Positions 51,466-61,057 of a DNA stretch of 64,000 nt are shown piece by piece (the stretch's first letter is position 1; each line of letters opens with the position of its first letter). The notes below the pieces were generated by a model. The model was not told where the DNA came from. It saw nothing but the letters and a program-made list of their open reading frames with translations, and did not search any database. Both the position numbers and the translations under genes were made by a program. The stretch spans positions 1 to 64,000 of the forward strand of contig JAOATK010000008.1 in the NCBI GenBank assembly GCA_030158115.1, given 5' to 3'. This DNA is from Legionella sp. Lineage in GTDB: Bacteria; Pseudomonadota; Gammaproteobacteria; Legionellales; Legionellaceae.

Positions 51466-54153
51466 ATGAAGGCACCATTACTTCTCATCGATGGTTCTTC
51501 TTATTTTTTTCGCGCCTTTCATGCGCTCCCTCCGCTCACGAACTCAAAAGGTCAGGCTACTGGTGCCATTTATGGCGTAGCCAACATGATCAAAAAACTC
51601 ATTAAAGATTATCAAGCAAAAGAAATAGCCGTGGTTTTTGATGCCAAAGGCAAAACTTTTCGAGACGAGTGGTATCCTGAATATAAAGCTCACAGACCAC
51701 CAATGCCACAGGAGTTAAGCTCGCAATTTGCACCTCTAATCCAACTATTGCAATGCATGGGATTGCCTCTACTGATTGTTGAAGGTGTTGAAGCGGATGA
51801 TGTGATTGGAACACTTGCAAGGCAAGCTACAGAGCAAGGCGTTTCAGTCGTTATCTCTACAGGAGATAAAGACATGGCTCAGTTGGTTAACGAGCATATC
51901 ACGCTGATTAACACCATGAGTAATTACACGATGGATATTGCAGGAGTCCAAGAAAAATTTGGCGTCAAACCTGAGCAAATTATTGATTACTTAACACTAG
52001 TTGGAGACACTTCAGACAATATCCCTGGAGTGACTAAATGTGGCCCCAAAACGGCAGTTAAATGGCTAGAGGAATATAAAACTCTTGATACGCTCATTGA
52101 GAATGCGCATCAGATTAGTGGCAAAATAGGAGAGCATTTACGCGCTTGTATTCCTCATCTTGCTTTATCCAAAAAACTAGTCACGATTAAAACAGATTTG
52201 GATCTACCTTTAGATTTACATGAATTAATCCCCGCGCCCGTAGATAAAAAGCAACTGATCGAACTAGTTCGCGATCTTGAATTCAAAAATTGGCTTAAGG
52301 ATTTATTAGACCCAGAAAAAAACACCGAAAATACAGGGCAAACAGCCTCAGCACATAGCTCTTATGAGCTAATTACCACAACACAACAATTAAACCATTG
52401 GCTAAATCAACTCGAAAAATGCACCCAATTTTGCATTGATACTGAAACCACGAGCTTAGATGTCATGGTAGCTGAAATTGTAGGCATCTCTTTAGCTATT
52501 GAAGAAAAAAAAGCCGCTTATATTCCTCTGGCTCATACCGATGGCACAGTCCAGTTAGTCCGAGAAGAGGTACTTGCCTCTTTGAAACCTATTTTAGAAA
52601 ATCCCATCATCAAAAAAATCGGTCAAAATATTAAATATGATTATTCTGTATTAAAAAATCATGGCGTGCAGCTACAAGGTATCGCTTACGATACCATGCT
52701 AGAGTCTTATGTGCTCGATAGCACTGCCAATCGTCATGATATGGATACCTTGTCTTTAAAGTATCTAGGGCATAAAACCGTTACTTTTGAAGAAGTAGCC
52801 GGCAAAGGAGCTAAGCAACTTCGCTTTGATGAAATCCCAGTGGATAAGGCGGCTTTCTATGCGGCTGAAGATGCAGACATCACCTTGCAATTACATCACA
52901 AATTATTTCCCATGATGTCAGAATCGTTGCAAAGCGTATTTAATGAGATTGAAATGCCTCTCGTTCCTGTGCTCGCGGAAATGGAACTTAGTGGCGTTCT
53001 GATTGACCCTATTGTTCTGGAAAAACATGGTGTTCGATTAAAAGAACGTATTAAAGCCTTGGAAGAAGAAGCTTTAATATTAGCTGGAAAAGAATTTAAT
53101 CTGAATTCGCCCAAACAATTACAAGAAATACTGTTTGAAGAGCAAAAGCTTCCTGTTATTGCAAAAACACCAAAAGGGCAGCCTTCCACTGCAGAATCAG
53201 TATTACAAGAGTTGGCTTTTGATTATCGGATTGCAGCAGTTATCCTCGAATACCGTGGTTTAACAAAGCTCGTTTCAACCTACATTGATGCCTTGCCGAA
53301 AAAAATCACACCAAGCACGCAGCGAGTTCATAGTTCTTATAATCAAGCCGTTGCAGCGACTGGACGCTTATCCTCAAGTGAGCCTAATTTACAAAACATC
53401 CCCATCCGTAGTGAAGAAGGCCGATTAATTCGCACAGCCTTCATTGCACCACCAAAGCATCTCCTGCTGGCAGCGGATTATTCTCAAATTGAATTACGCA
53501 TCATGGCGCATTTATCTCAAGATGATAATTTGCTTACCGCCTTTGCTAATGGCTGGGATATTCACACCGCAACTGCCAGTGAAATTTTCCATACAGTACG
53601 TGAAGAGGTGAGCTTAGAACAAAGAAGACGCGCTAAAGCGGTTAATTTTGGCTTAATTTATGGGATGTCAGCCTTTGGATTAGCCAAGCAGATAGGAGTA
53701 GAACGCCAAGATGCTCAACATTATATTGATACCTATTTTCAACGCTATCCTAAAGTACTAGAGTACATGAACCGCACACGCCAACAAGCCCACGAACAAG
53801 GTTATGTGGAAACTTTATTTGGACGCCGTTTATATTTGCCTGAAATTAATGCTCGCAATTTCATGCGTCAAAAAGCAGCCGAACGCACTGCTATCAATGC
53901 ACCGATGCAAGGTACAGCGGCAGATATCATTAAAAAAGCCATGCTTTCTATTGCACAGTGGCAAAATACTCAAGAAAAGCCGATTGCAAAAATGATCATG
54001 CAAGTACATGACGAATTAGTTTTTGAAGTGAAAGAAGAAGAAATCGAATCCAGCAAGGCCATGATCCGCCAAATCATGGAGCATACTGTTTCTCTATCCG
54101 TACCTTTACTAGTCTCTATTGGCACGGGACTTAACTGGGATGCGGCTCATTAG
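51466..54153 (+). CDS. polA: DNA polymerase I
   Basis: 895 aa; 5'-3' exo domain (LLIDGSSYFFRAFHALPPL), 3'-5' exo FCIDTETTSLD, polymerase DYSQIELRIMAHLS, QVHDELVFEV. Confidence 0.98.
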   Translation: MKAPLLLIDGSSYFFRAFHALPPLTNSKGQATGAIYGVANMIKKLIKDYQAKEIAVVFDAKGKTFRDEWYPEYKAHRPPMPQELSSQFAPLIQLLQCMGLPLLIVEGVEADDVIGTLARQATEQGVSVVISTGDKDMAQLVNEHITLINTMSNYTMDIAGVQEKFGVKPEQIIDYLTLVGDTSDNIPGVTKCGPKTAVKWLEEYKTLDTLIENAHQISGKIGEHLRACIPHLALSKKLVTIKTDLDLPLDLHELIPAPVDKKQLIELVRDLEFKNWLKDLLDPEKNTENTGQTASAHSSYELITTTQQLNHWLNQLEKCTQFCIDTETTSLDVMVAEIVGISLAIEEKKAAYIPLAHTDGTVQLVREEVLASLKPILENPIIKKIGQNIKYDYSVLKNHGVQLQGIAYDTMLESYVLDSTANRHDMDTLSLKYLGHKTVTFEEVAGKGAKQLRFDEIPVDKAAFYAAEDADITLQLHHKLFPMMSESLQSVFNEIEMPLVPVLAEMELSGVLIDPIVLEKHGVRLKERIKALEEEALILAGKEFNLNSPKQLQEILFEEQKLPVIAKTPKGQPSTAESVLQELAFDYRIAAVILEYRGLTKLVSTYIDALPKKITPSTQRVHSSYNQAVAATGRLSSSEPNLQNIPIRSEEGRLIRTAFIAPPKHLLLAADYSQIELRIMAHLSQDDNLLTAFANGWDIHTATASEIFHTVREEVSLEQRRRAKAVNFGLIYGMSAFGLAKQIGVERQDAQHYIDTYFQRYPKVLEYMNRTRQQAHEQGYVETLFGRRLYLPEINARNFMRQKAAERTAINAPMQGTAADIIKKAMLSIAQWQNTQEKPIAKMIMQVHDELVFEVKEEEIESSKAMIRQIMEHTVSLSVPLLVSIGTGLNWDAAH

Positions 54154-54206
54154 TCGCCTCAATGCCATTAAGTTAAGGAAATACCGCTGAAAAGTAGATG
54201 GTTCGA

Positions 54207-54250
54207 GACCCAACATCAAGGCCAGGCATGCTCTGGAGCATTGTTGGGTC
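54207..54250. repeat. REP-like palindrome in polA/cN-II convergent gap
   Basis: GACCCAACA (54207-54215) / TGTTGGGTC (54242-54250). Confidence 0.7.
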
Positions 54251-54336
54251 ACGGCAAAATCTATAATAATGTCTTAGCTTGATGGCAGTGCGACTTTGCG
54301 TGGAGAACGGAATGGATCAAATTGATCCAACCTATT

Positions 54337-55677
54337 CTAAACATCCAAGTCATGGGCAAGCAATCTTCTATTTGCTCGGAAATAGCTGATAGGAGAACAC
54401 TCCAAGAGATCCGATAGTTTTTCCATATAAATACATGCAAAACGATCGACTTGATAAGCAAAATAGCTTTCTTCTGCCCCTGCACGAAATATCCGCTCCC
54501 ATTTGGGATTAAAAAAAGCCTGTTGTTCTTTAAGTAATTTAGCCAGTTGAGCATCAATTTTGTTGATTTTTGATTGCAGCTTTTGAATTTCATTCGTATA
54601 TTGAGTTGACCCCTCATCAATGCTTTGGGTGTTCAGCTCCACATAGTGTTGCTCCAAATCCTTTTTAGACAACATCAACTCATTAATTTGCTTTTCAATA
54701 GGTAATGCACGAGCTTGAGCGGCTATTTCTTCACCTAGCTCTTCAACAACTAAAGCGGTCCGCCAATTACAATCTTTTTTTAATCTTAAAATATCACCGT
54801 AAATATGATCACCAATATAAAGAATTTCATCACCACGCACATGCAAAGCTTCGGTGAATTTTTTAGCATTTCCCCCTTGATAAATGCCAGGGGTAATAGG
54901 TCCAACGATATTGGTCATCGTGCCGTTCAATGGATTTATGGCTAGAAAACGCAAGTTATCATAAAAAAATCGGGGTTTATTCGCTAATGTAATCACAAAT
55001 TCAAATAAATCATTCCAGGATTCTCCTTTCTTTAAAAAAGGTGTAATCGCATAGTCTAATAGGGCTTTTGTATAGGAATATTCAGAGTTGGTTAAAATAA
55101 ATATTTTTTTACCATGATGAATAAAATGCTTTAATCCCTCAACCAATTCTTTGTCTTTAATCACATAAGTAGATAAATTTTCACTAATAATTAGCTTCAA
55201 ACTGCCATCAGAATGAACCTTGTCAACACAGAACTGAACGTCTTGAGCAATATTTTGATAGCTTGGAAGCTCATCACCTAATGAGTCTTTTAGATCTATT
55301 AGTTGACTATATAAAACACAAAAAGCGATGGAAAAAGAGGTATCTATGGCCATGTAATTAGGGTCATTCAAATCCACATAGATGCTACGATAAATTTTCT
55401 GTTGCTCTGCGTAATCAATTAATTGTGTACCATGATAACTTTGTCTTATTCCACCATAACGACTGAGCTTTAAAATGTTGCCGTTTTTGCAATCCACAAC
55501 CAAGCCTCGAATAGCATCCTTATAATGAAAACTTAATTTATTAATGGCATCAGGATACGCTTTGACTGCAACCAATTGTTCTTTCACCAATTGGTATACC
55601 AAGGATTCAAACTTCTCTGAATTATAGCGAATTAAGGTGTGATCCATGTCGAGACCAATCAGCTTGATTTTTTTCAT
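54337..55677 (-). CDS. HAD-IG family cytosolic purine 5'-nucleotidase (cN-II type)
   Basis: MKKIKLIGLDMDHTLIRYNSEKFESLVYQLV, FILTNSEYSYTKALLDYAI, EILYIGDHIYGDILRLKKDCNWRTALVVEEL. Start at 55677 preferred over 55716. Confidence 0.92.
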   Translation of the reverse strand: MKKIKLIGLDMDHTLIRYNSEKFESLVYQLVKEQLVAVKAYPDAINKLSFHYKDAIRGLVVDCKNGNILKLSRYGGIRQSYHGTQLIDYAEQQKIYRSIYVDLNDPNYMAIDTSFSIAFCVLYSQLIDLKDSLGDELPSYQNIAQDVQFCVDKVHSDGSLKLIISENLSTYVIKDKELVEGLKHFIHHGKKIFILTNSEYSYTKALLDYAITPFLKKGESWNDLFEFVITLANKPRFFYDNLRFLAINPLNGTMTNIVGPITPGIYQGGNAKKFTEALHVRGDEILYIGDHIYGDILRLKKDCNWRTALVVEELGEEIAAQARALPIEKQINELMLSKKDLEQHYVELNTQSIDEGSTQYTNEIQKLQSKINKIDAQLAKLLKEQQAFFNPKWERIFRAGAEESYFAYQVDRFACIYMEKLSDLLECSPISYFRANRRLLAHDLDV

Positions 55678-55795
55678 ATTGAGAATTCGATTGACAAAAA
55701 CCTTGCATTTGCTCATTGTTTATCTCCAACTTCCCCTGATTACGCCATGAAATATCCCTTTTACGGCTTGCGGTAAAAGGGAAAATACTTAAGCG

Positions 55796-56449
55796 TTACT
55801 TTAATTGTCTTACACCATCTTTAGAGGCCACTAAAACGATATCAGCCAAACGATGTGCAAACAGACCATTCTCCACGACACCTGGCAGTGTATTGATTCG
55901 ATCTTCTAAGGCTTTTGGCTCTGTTAGTGTTAAATTAAATACATCAAGAATAATATTGCCATTATCAGTAACAAACCCATCACGATATTCTGGGTCACCA
56001 CCTAATTGAACTAATTGCCGAGCAACAAGGCTACGCGCCAAAGGAAGTACTTCCACCGCTACAGGAAAAGCGCCCAGATGCCCTACCACTTTTGATTCAT
56101 CAACAATACAGATAAATTGCTTTGCTACCTGAGCCACAATTTTCTCACGGGTGTGCGCACCACCCCCACCTTTAATCATTTGACCTTCTGCAGTGACTTC
56201 ATCCGCACCATCAATATAGATAGACAAGTCGGATACAGAGTTTAAATCAAGAACCGGTATTCCTTGAGCGCGCAATAAAATCTCTGTTGCTTTGGAGCTT
56301 GCAACACAAGCATCTATACGATGCTTTATCGTAGCAAGTTCTTTAATAAAGAAATTAACGGTGGAACCTGTTCCTACACCGACGACCATATTGTCTTCAA
56401 TGTAAGCTAAGGCGGCTTTGGCTGCTTTGATTTTTAAATCGCTCATCAA
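55796..56449 (-). CDS. rpiA: Ribose-5-phosphate isomerase A
   Basis: [44 protein letters not shown]. Confidence 0.97.
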   Translation of the reverse strand: MMSDLKIKAAKAALAYIEDNMVVGVGTGSTVNFFIKELATIKHRIDACVASSKATEILLRAQGIPVLDLNSVSDLSIYIDGADEVTAEGQMIKGGGGAHTREKIVAQVAKQFICIVDESKVVGHLGAFPVAVEVLPLARSLVARQLVQLGGDPEYRDGFVTDNGNIILDVFNLTLTEPKALEDRINTLPGVVENGLFAHRLADIVLVASKDGVRQLK

Positions 56450-57207
56450 GGCTTCTCCTTTTTTCTTTGCCTTAATACTTCATACAAAGAAACTCCGGTG
56501 GCTACAGAGACATTTAAACTATCGACGGTTCCTAACATGGGTAGTGAGAATAAGCCGTCACAATGCTCACGCGTCAACCGACGAAGTCCATCGCCTTCAG
56601 CACCCATAACAATAGCAACAGTGCCCTTACAATCAGTTTGATAGATTGAATGGTCGGCCTCACCTGCAGCACCATAAATCCATACGCCTTGCTCTTTTAA
56701 AATCTCCATGCTACGAACTAAATTAGTGACCCGCACTAAAGGAATTGATTCAGCAGCCCCACAAGCTACTTTACTCACTGCTGGAGTGATACTGGCACTT
56801 TTATCTTTAGGGATCACTACAAAATCAACACTTGTGGCATCCGCCGTACGCAGGCAAGCACCCAAATTATGTGGATCTGTAATTCCATCTAGAATCAAAA
56901 TTAACCCTGGATTTTTACTTGCCTCTAATAGGGCAAGAAGATGTGATTCATTATAATCCGGTAACACAGAAGCACAGGCCACAACACCTTGATGAGTAAA
57001 GTCTGCAAAACGTTGATTCATCTGTTGCGGACTTAATTTTTCAACACTCACCTTGGCCTGATTTGCTTTTTCTAAAATTTCTTGTAGACGGTTATCTATT
57101 CTATCCTGACTTACAAAAAGCTTTTTTGTCATACGATGAGGGTTGGACAGCAAAGCAGAAACCGCATGAACCCCATAAACAAACTGATCACTCATGACTA
57201 CCCGCAT
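56446..57207 (-). CDS. rlmB: 23S rRNA (guanosine-2'-O-)-methyltransferase RlmB
   Basis: [76 protein letters not shown]. Confidence 0.96.
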   Translation of the reverse strand: MRVVMSDQFVYGVHAVSALLSNPHRMTKKLFVSQDRIDNRLQEILEKANQAKVSVEKLSPQQMNQRFADFTHQGVVACASVLPDYNESHLLALLEASKNPGLILILDGITDPHNLGACLRTADATSVDFVVIPKDKSASITPAVSKVACGAAESIPLVRVTNLVRSMEILKEQGVWIYGAAGEADHSIYQTDCKGTVAIVMGAEGDGLRRLTREHCDGLFSLPMLGTVDSLNVSVATGVSLYEVLRQRKKEKP

Positions 57208-59368
57208 CCTCTACTACTGGTTCAAAATCCATTTTTCGCTCATCTAAATCCACACGAGCAACTAAAATAGTCATTTTGTCACCTAAACGATACACTTGAC
57301 CACCACGGGTTCCTATCAGTCGATGTTTTGCAGCATCAAACGTATAGTAGTCATTTTTTAAGGAAGTAATATGCACCAAACCTTCTACATAAACCTCATC
57401 TAATTCCACAAAAATACCAAAACTAGTGACAGCAGAAATGCGACCGCTAAATACTTGGCCTAATTTATCCTGCATGTATTCACATTTTAACCAAGAAACC
57501 ACTTCTCGCGTAGCATCATCTGCACGACGCTCAGTCATGGATGAATGCTTGCCTAAACGGCTCATGTCATCATGAGTGTAACCAAATTTATCAAGAGGCT
57601 GGTTATCTAATAGATAACCTACAGCACGATGAATCAACAAATCAGGATAACGACGAATAGGTGAGGTAAAATGTGTATAGGCCGAATAGGCTAAACCAAA
57701 GTGGCCTTCATTAACCTCTACATATTGTGCTTGTTTTAAAGAACGCAGCATGACGGTTTCAATCAAATGTTTTTCAGGCCGATCTCCTATGGTGCTCATC
57801 GTGCGCTGAAAATCTTTCGGACCAGGTTTTTTACCGCCCCCTAACTGTAATCCCAATTCACCTAAAAATTGCCTTAACGCAGTAATTTTTTCTGCCTCAG
57901 GAGCCGCATGGACTCGATATAAAGTAGGAATTTCTGCCCTTTCTAGAAATCGTGCTGTAGCGACGTTAGCGGCTAACATGCATTCTTCAATTAATTTATG
58001 GGCATCATTGCGAATCACCGGAACAATGCATTGAATTTTTTTATTGTCGTCAAACTCAATACGTGTCTCTGTTGTTTCAAAATCCATAGCACCACGCGTT
58101 TTACGTGTGGTTAATAACACATGATATAGCTCATAAAGAGATTCCAGCACCGGCCATAATGGAAGATGTTTTTCATCACTAGCCCCCTGCTCAAGCCAGG
58201 TTCCCACTTGAGTATAGGTTAAACGAGCATGTGAATGGATAACTCCTCTGTAAAAGCGTGAGCGGGTAATTTTTCCATCCTGATCAATGGCCATTTCTGC
58301 CACCATGCATAGACGATCTACATGGGGATTAAGAGAACATAAGCCATTAGATAATGCCTCTGGCAACATAGGAACAACTTTCCCTGGAAAATACACTGAA
58401 TTTCCGCGTCGAGCCGCTTCTTTATCTAAAGCAGAATTTTGTGAGACATAATGGCTTACATCTGCAATTGCCACATAAAGTTGAAAACCACCTTTAGGCT
58501 TTTTATAGCAATACACTGCATCATCAAAATCTTTAGCATCCTCACCATCGATAGTAACAAAAGGAAGATTACGCAAGTCTGTGCGACCATGAATTTGATC
58601 TTCTGTGACTTGTTGAGGAATTTTAGCAACTTCAATGCTAACGTCTTCAGGCCATTCAAAGGGAATTCCATGTGCATGGATAGCCACCTGAATTTCCATA
58701 CCAGGTGCCATATGCTCACCTAGAACATGGATGATTTTTCCTATGGCTTGTGCCCGTTTATTAGGAAAAGAAATCAATTCAACTAAAACCATTTGCCCAT
58801 TTTTAGCACCATCGACACTTTCCTGAGGAATCGAGATGTCTTGAGTCAAGCGTTTGCTATCAGGTCTAACAAAGCTGACCCCATGCTCAGTAAAGAAACG
58901 GCCTACAATAGTAGCATTGGCATGTTCTAAGACTTCATGGATTGTCGCCTCTGATCTACCGCGCTTATCTACACTTGTTTTATACGCTAATACAACATCA
59001 CCATGCATCACTGCACGCATTTCTTTAGCGGACAAAAACATATCTTCCGCACCGTCATCGGGTATAAAAAAACCAAAGCCATCAGGATGGCCCTGCACTG
59101 TACCCCGAGATAAATTGATTTTTTTCAGAAGACAAAAACGCCCTCTTCGGTCTTGCATGATTTGCCCATCACGCAACATTGCCTTTAATCTAAAACCCAT
59201 CGCATCTTGCTTGCTTTCATCAAGATTTAATTTATCAAATAGATGATTACGCGACATCGGCTTACCGTATTCATTAAGAATTTCCATAACGAATTCGCGA
59301 CTAGGAATTGGATCGGCGTATTTTTCACTTTCCCTTTCATAGAAAGGATCTTTTGGTTTTTTACTCAC
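57188..59368 (-). CDS. rnr: Ribonuclease R
   Basis: 726 aa; ITIDGEDAKDFDDAVYC-type RNB motif (FVTIDGEDAKDFDDAVYCYK), RYPDLLIHRAV, C-terminal S1 domain. Confidence 0.96.
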   Translation of the reverse strand: MSKKPKDPFYERESEKYADPIPSREFVMEILNEYGKPMSRNHLFDKLNLDESKQDAMGFRLKAMLRDGQIMQDRRGRFCLLKKINLSRGTVQGHPDGFGFFIPDDGAEDMFLSAKEMRAVMHGDVVLAYKTSVDKRGRSEATIHEVLEHANATIVGRFFTEHGVSFVRPDSKRLTQDISIPQESVDGAKNGQMVLVELISFPNKRAQAIGKIIHVLGEHMAPGMEIQVAIHAHGIPFEWPEDVSIEVAKIPQQVTEDQIHGRTDLRNLPFVTIDGEDAKDFDDAVYCYKKPKGGFQLYVAIADVSHYVSQNSALDKEAARRGNSVYFPGKVVPMLPEALSNGLCSLNPHVDRLCMVAEMAIDQDGKITRSRFYRGVIHSHARLTYTQVGTWLEQGASDEKHLPLWPVLESLYELYHVLLTTRKTRGAMDFETTETRIEFDDNKKIQCIVPVIRNDAHKLIEECMLAANVATARFLERAEIPTLYRVHAAPEAEKITALRQFLGELGLQLGGGKKPGPKDFQRTMSTIGDRPEKHLIETVMLRSLKQAQYVEVNEGHFGLAYSAYTHFTSPIRRYPDLLIHRAVGYLLDNQPLDKFGYTHDDMSRLGKHSSMTERRADDATREVVSWLKCEYMQDKLGQVFSGRISAVTSFGIFVELDEVYVEGLVHITSLKNDYYTFDAAKHRLIGTRGGQVYRLGDKMTILVARVDLDERKMDFEPVVEDAGSHE

Positions 59369-59452
59369 CGTTCACCACATTGTGTTTTGTTGTCATAGGA
59401 TATTTACACTTCTTTTAGTCTGTTCTACCACTTATCCTTACAAGTAGCAAGA

Positions 59453-59914
59453 TTAGGGAATTACAAATCCCCGCGCACCCACTGCTGCAATTAATCCAGA
59501 TAAAGACATATCTTCTGAAGCCCAGAAATTACCTTGTGCATTGGATGGAAACTTCACCCGCTTCCATGTACAGACTGCAACAGCCCCTTCACAAGGAATC
59601 TGCTGCTCATGCCCAGGTCTAGATTCAATACAGTTTAAAACAAAAGAACCTTTCTCTAAAGCTAATGCAGACCAATTTCCACTTTGCACGCGACTAGTCC
59701 ACCCAGCGCTCGCCCCTGCATCCTCCACTGGATGCGTAATCCATAAATCAGCTGAGCTAAGATTATGAATAAAGGCCAAGCTATTTTTTTTAGTCTGTAC
59801 TGTGACGATATCACCTTGAACTGTAACCGCCTGACACCCTTTGGGTAAAGTAGACTCATCTGCAATGGCATAGAAGGACAACAGGAATAAATAACAAACA
59901 GACCAAAATCTCAT
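59453..59914 (-). CDS. Hypothetical secreted protein
   Basis: Signal peptide MRFWSVCYLFLLSFYAIA; several cysteines; start at 59914 preferred. Confidence 0.72.
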   Translation of the reverse strand: MRFWSVCYLFLLSFYAIADESTLPKGCQAVTVQGDIVTVQTKKNSLAFIHNLSSADLWITHPVEDAGASAGWTSRVQSGNWSALALEKGSFVLNCIESRPGHEQQIPCEGAVAVCTWKRVKFPSNAQGNFWASEDMSLSGLIAAVGARGFVIP

Positions 59915-60003
59915 ATTTTTCTCCAACAGTAATACAAAATTATATACCCAGTGTTACTTTACTTGCTAGAATTCTTTAACCACGTCGTGACAAGGTAATA
60001 ATA

Positions 60004-60450
60004 ATGCATATCTGGGTAGATGCCGATGCATGTCCCAAAATGATTAAAGAGATTTTATTTCGTGCTGCAATAAGAACCAAAACTTCTCTTACTCTGGTAG
60101 CGAATTCTTTTCTTACTTACCCAAACTCTCCTTTTATTCGGTCTGTGCAAGTACAAAAAGGGTTTGATAGTGCGGATCATTATATTGTCGAACACTTGGA
60201 ACCACACGACTTGGTGATTACGGCTGACATCCCTCTTGCTGCGGATGTCGTTGCTAAACAAGGGCGTGCTATTAATCCCAGAGGGGAACTGTATACTGAA
60301 AATAATATCCGTCAACGTTTAAACATACGCGATATCAATGAACAATTACGCGCTACAGGACAACAAACTGGTGGACCTGCCGCCTTAAGCATTAAAGAGA
60401 AAACCGCTTTTGCCAATACATTAGACCGTTGTCTGGCTAAAAAAATATAA
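60004..60450 (+). CDS. YaiI/YqxD family protein (DUF188)
   Basis: [54 protein letters not shown]. Confidence 0.94.
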   Translation: MHIWVDADACPKMIKEILFRAAIRTKTSLTLVANSFLTYPNSPFIRSVQVQKGFDSADHYIVEHLEPHDLVITADIPLAADVVAKQGRAINPRGELYTENNIRQRLNIRDINEQLRATGQQTGGPAALSIKEKTAFANTLDRCLAKKI

Positions 60451-60469
60451 CCTAACTGTAGGATAAAAT

Positions 60470-61057
60470 ATGCCTCATACTATTCAATCGTCAGAAATAA
60501 CCAAATTACATAAACAATGCATCATCCAATGGAAATCTTCTGGGGTCACACATCAGCACAAAGAGTTTTATCGTTTGGTAGAAGAAAATCATGCCTTTAA
60601 TTATCAACTCTGGCATGCTGAAGACCGAGCTCGTCGTGATGATATGGGATATCAATTTGTCCATGCTGCAAAACGCGAAATTGATCAATGCAATCAATCT
60701 CGTAATAACCGTATGGAAGCGATGGATACGTGGTTATTTAATTTATTAAAGCCCGCTGAATTCACAAAATGCCCTGTTAATTCGGAATCTCCCGGCATGA
60801 TGATAGATAGACTGTCTATCTTAGCACTTAAATTCTACCATATGGCGCTACAAACTGAACGCCAGGATGTGGACGAATCCCATAGAACAACTTGTCTTAA
60901 CAAATTAGCGGTGATCGATCAGCAATTAACGCAACTTGCACTTTGTTTCGATCAACTTGTTGATGAGGTATTAATAAAAAAACGCACGTTTCGAGTGTAT
61001 CACCAATTTAAAATGTACAACGATCCTGCGCTAAACCCGGAATTGTATTCTCAGTGA
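60470..61057 (+). CDS. DUF4254 family protein
   Basis: NHAFNYQLWHAEDRARRDDMG, VNSESPGMMIDRLSILALKFYHM. Confidence 0.82.
   Translation: MPHTIQSSEITKLHKQCIIQWKSSGVTHQHKEFYRLVEENHAFNYQLWHAEDRARRDDMGYQFVHAAKREIDQCNQSRNNRMEAMDTWLFNLLKPAEFTKCPVNSESPGMMIDRLSILALKFYHMALQTERQDVDESHRTTCLNKLAVIDQQLTQLALCFDQLVDEVLIKKRTFRVYHQFKMYNDPALNPELYSQ

Noticed and set aside
54261-54620. 119-aa minus ORF
   Set aside because: Out-of-frame overlap with the well-supported cN-II gene and the intergenic region.
58451-59246. ORFs antisense or out-of-frame within rnr (58451-58723, 58456-58719, 58854-59246)
   Set aside because: Contained within RNase R, which is intact and well conserved.
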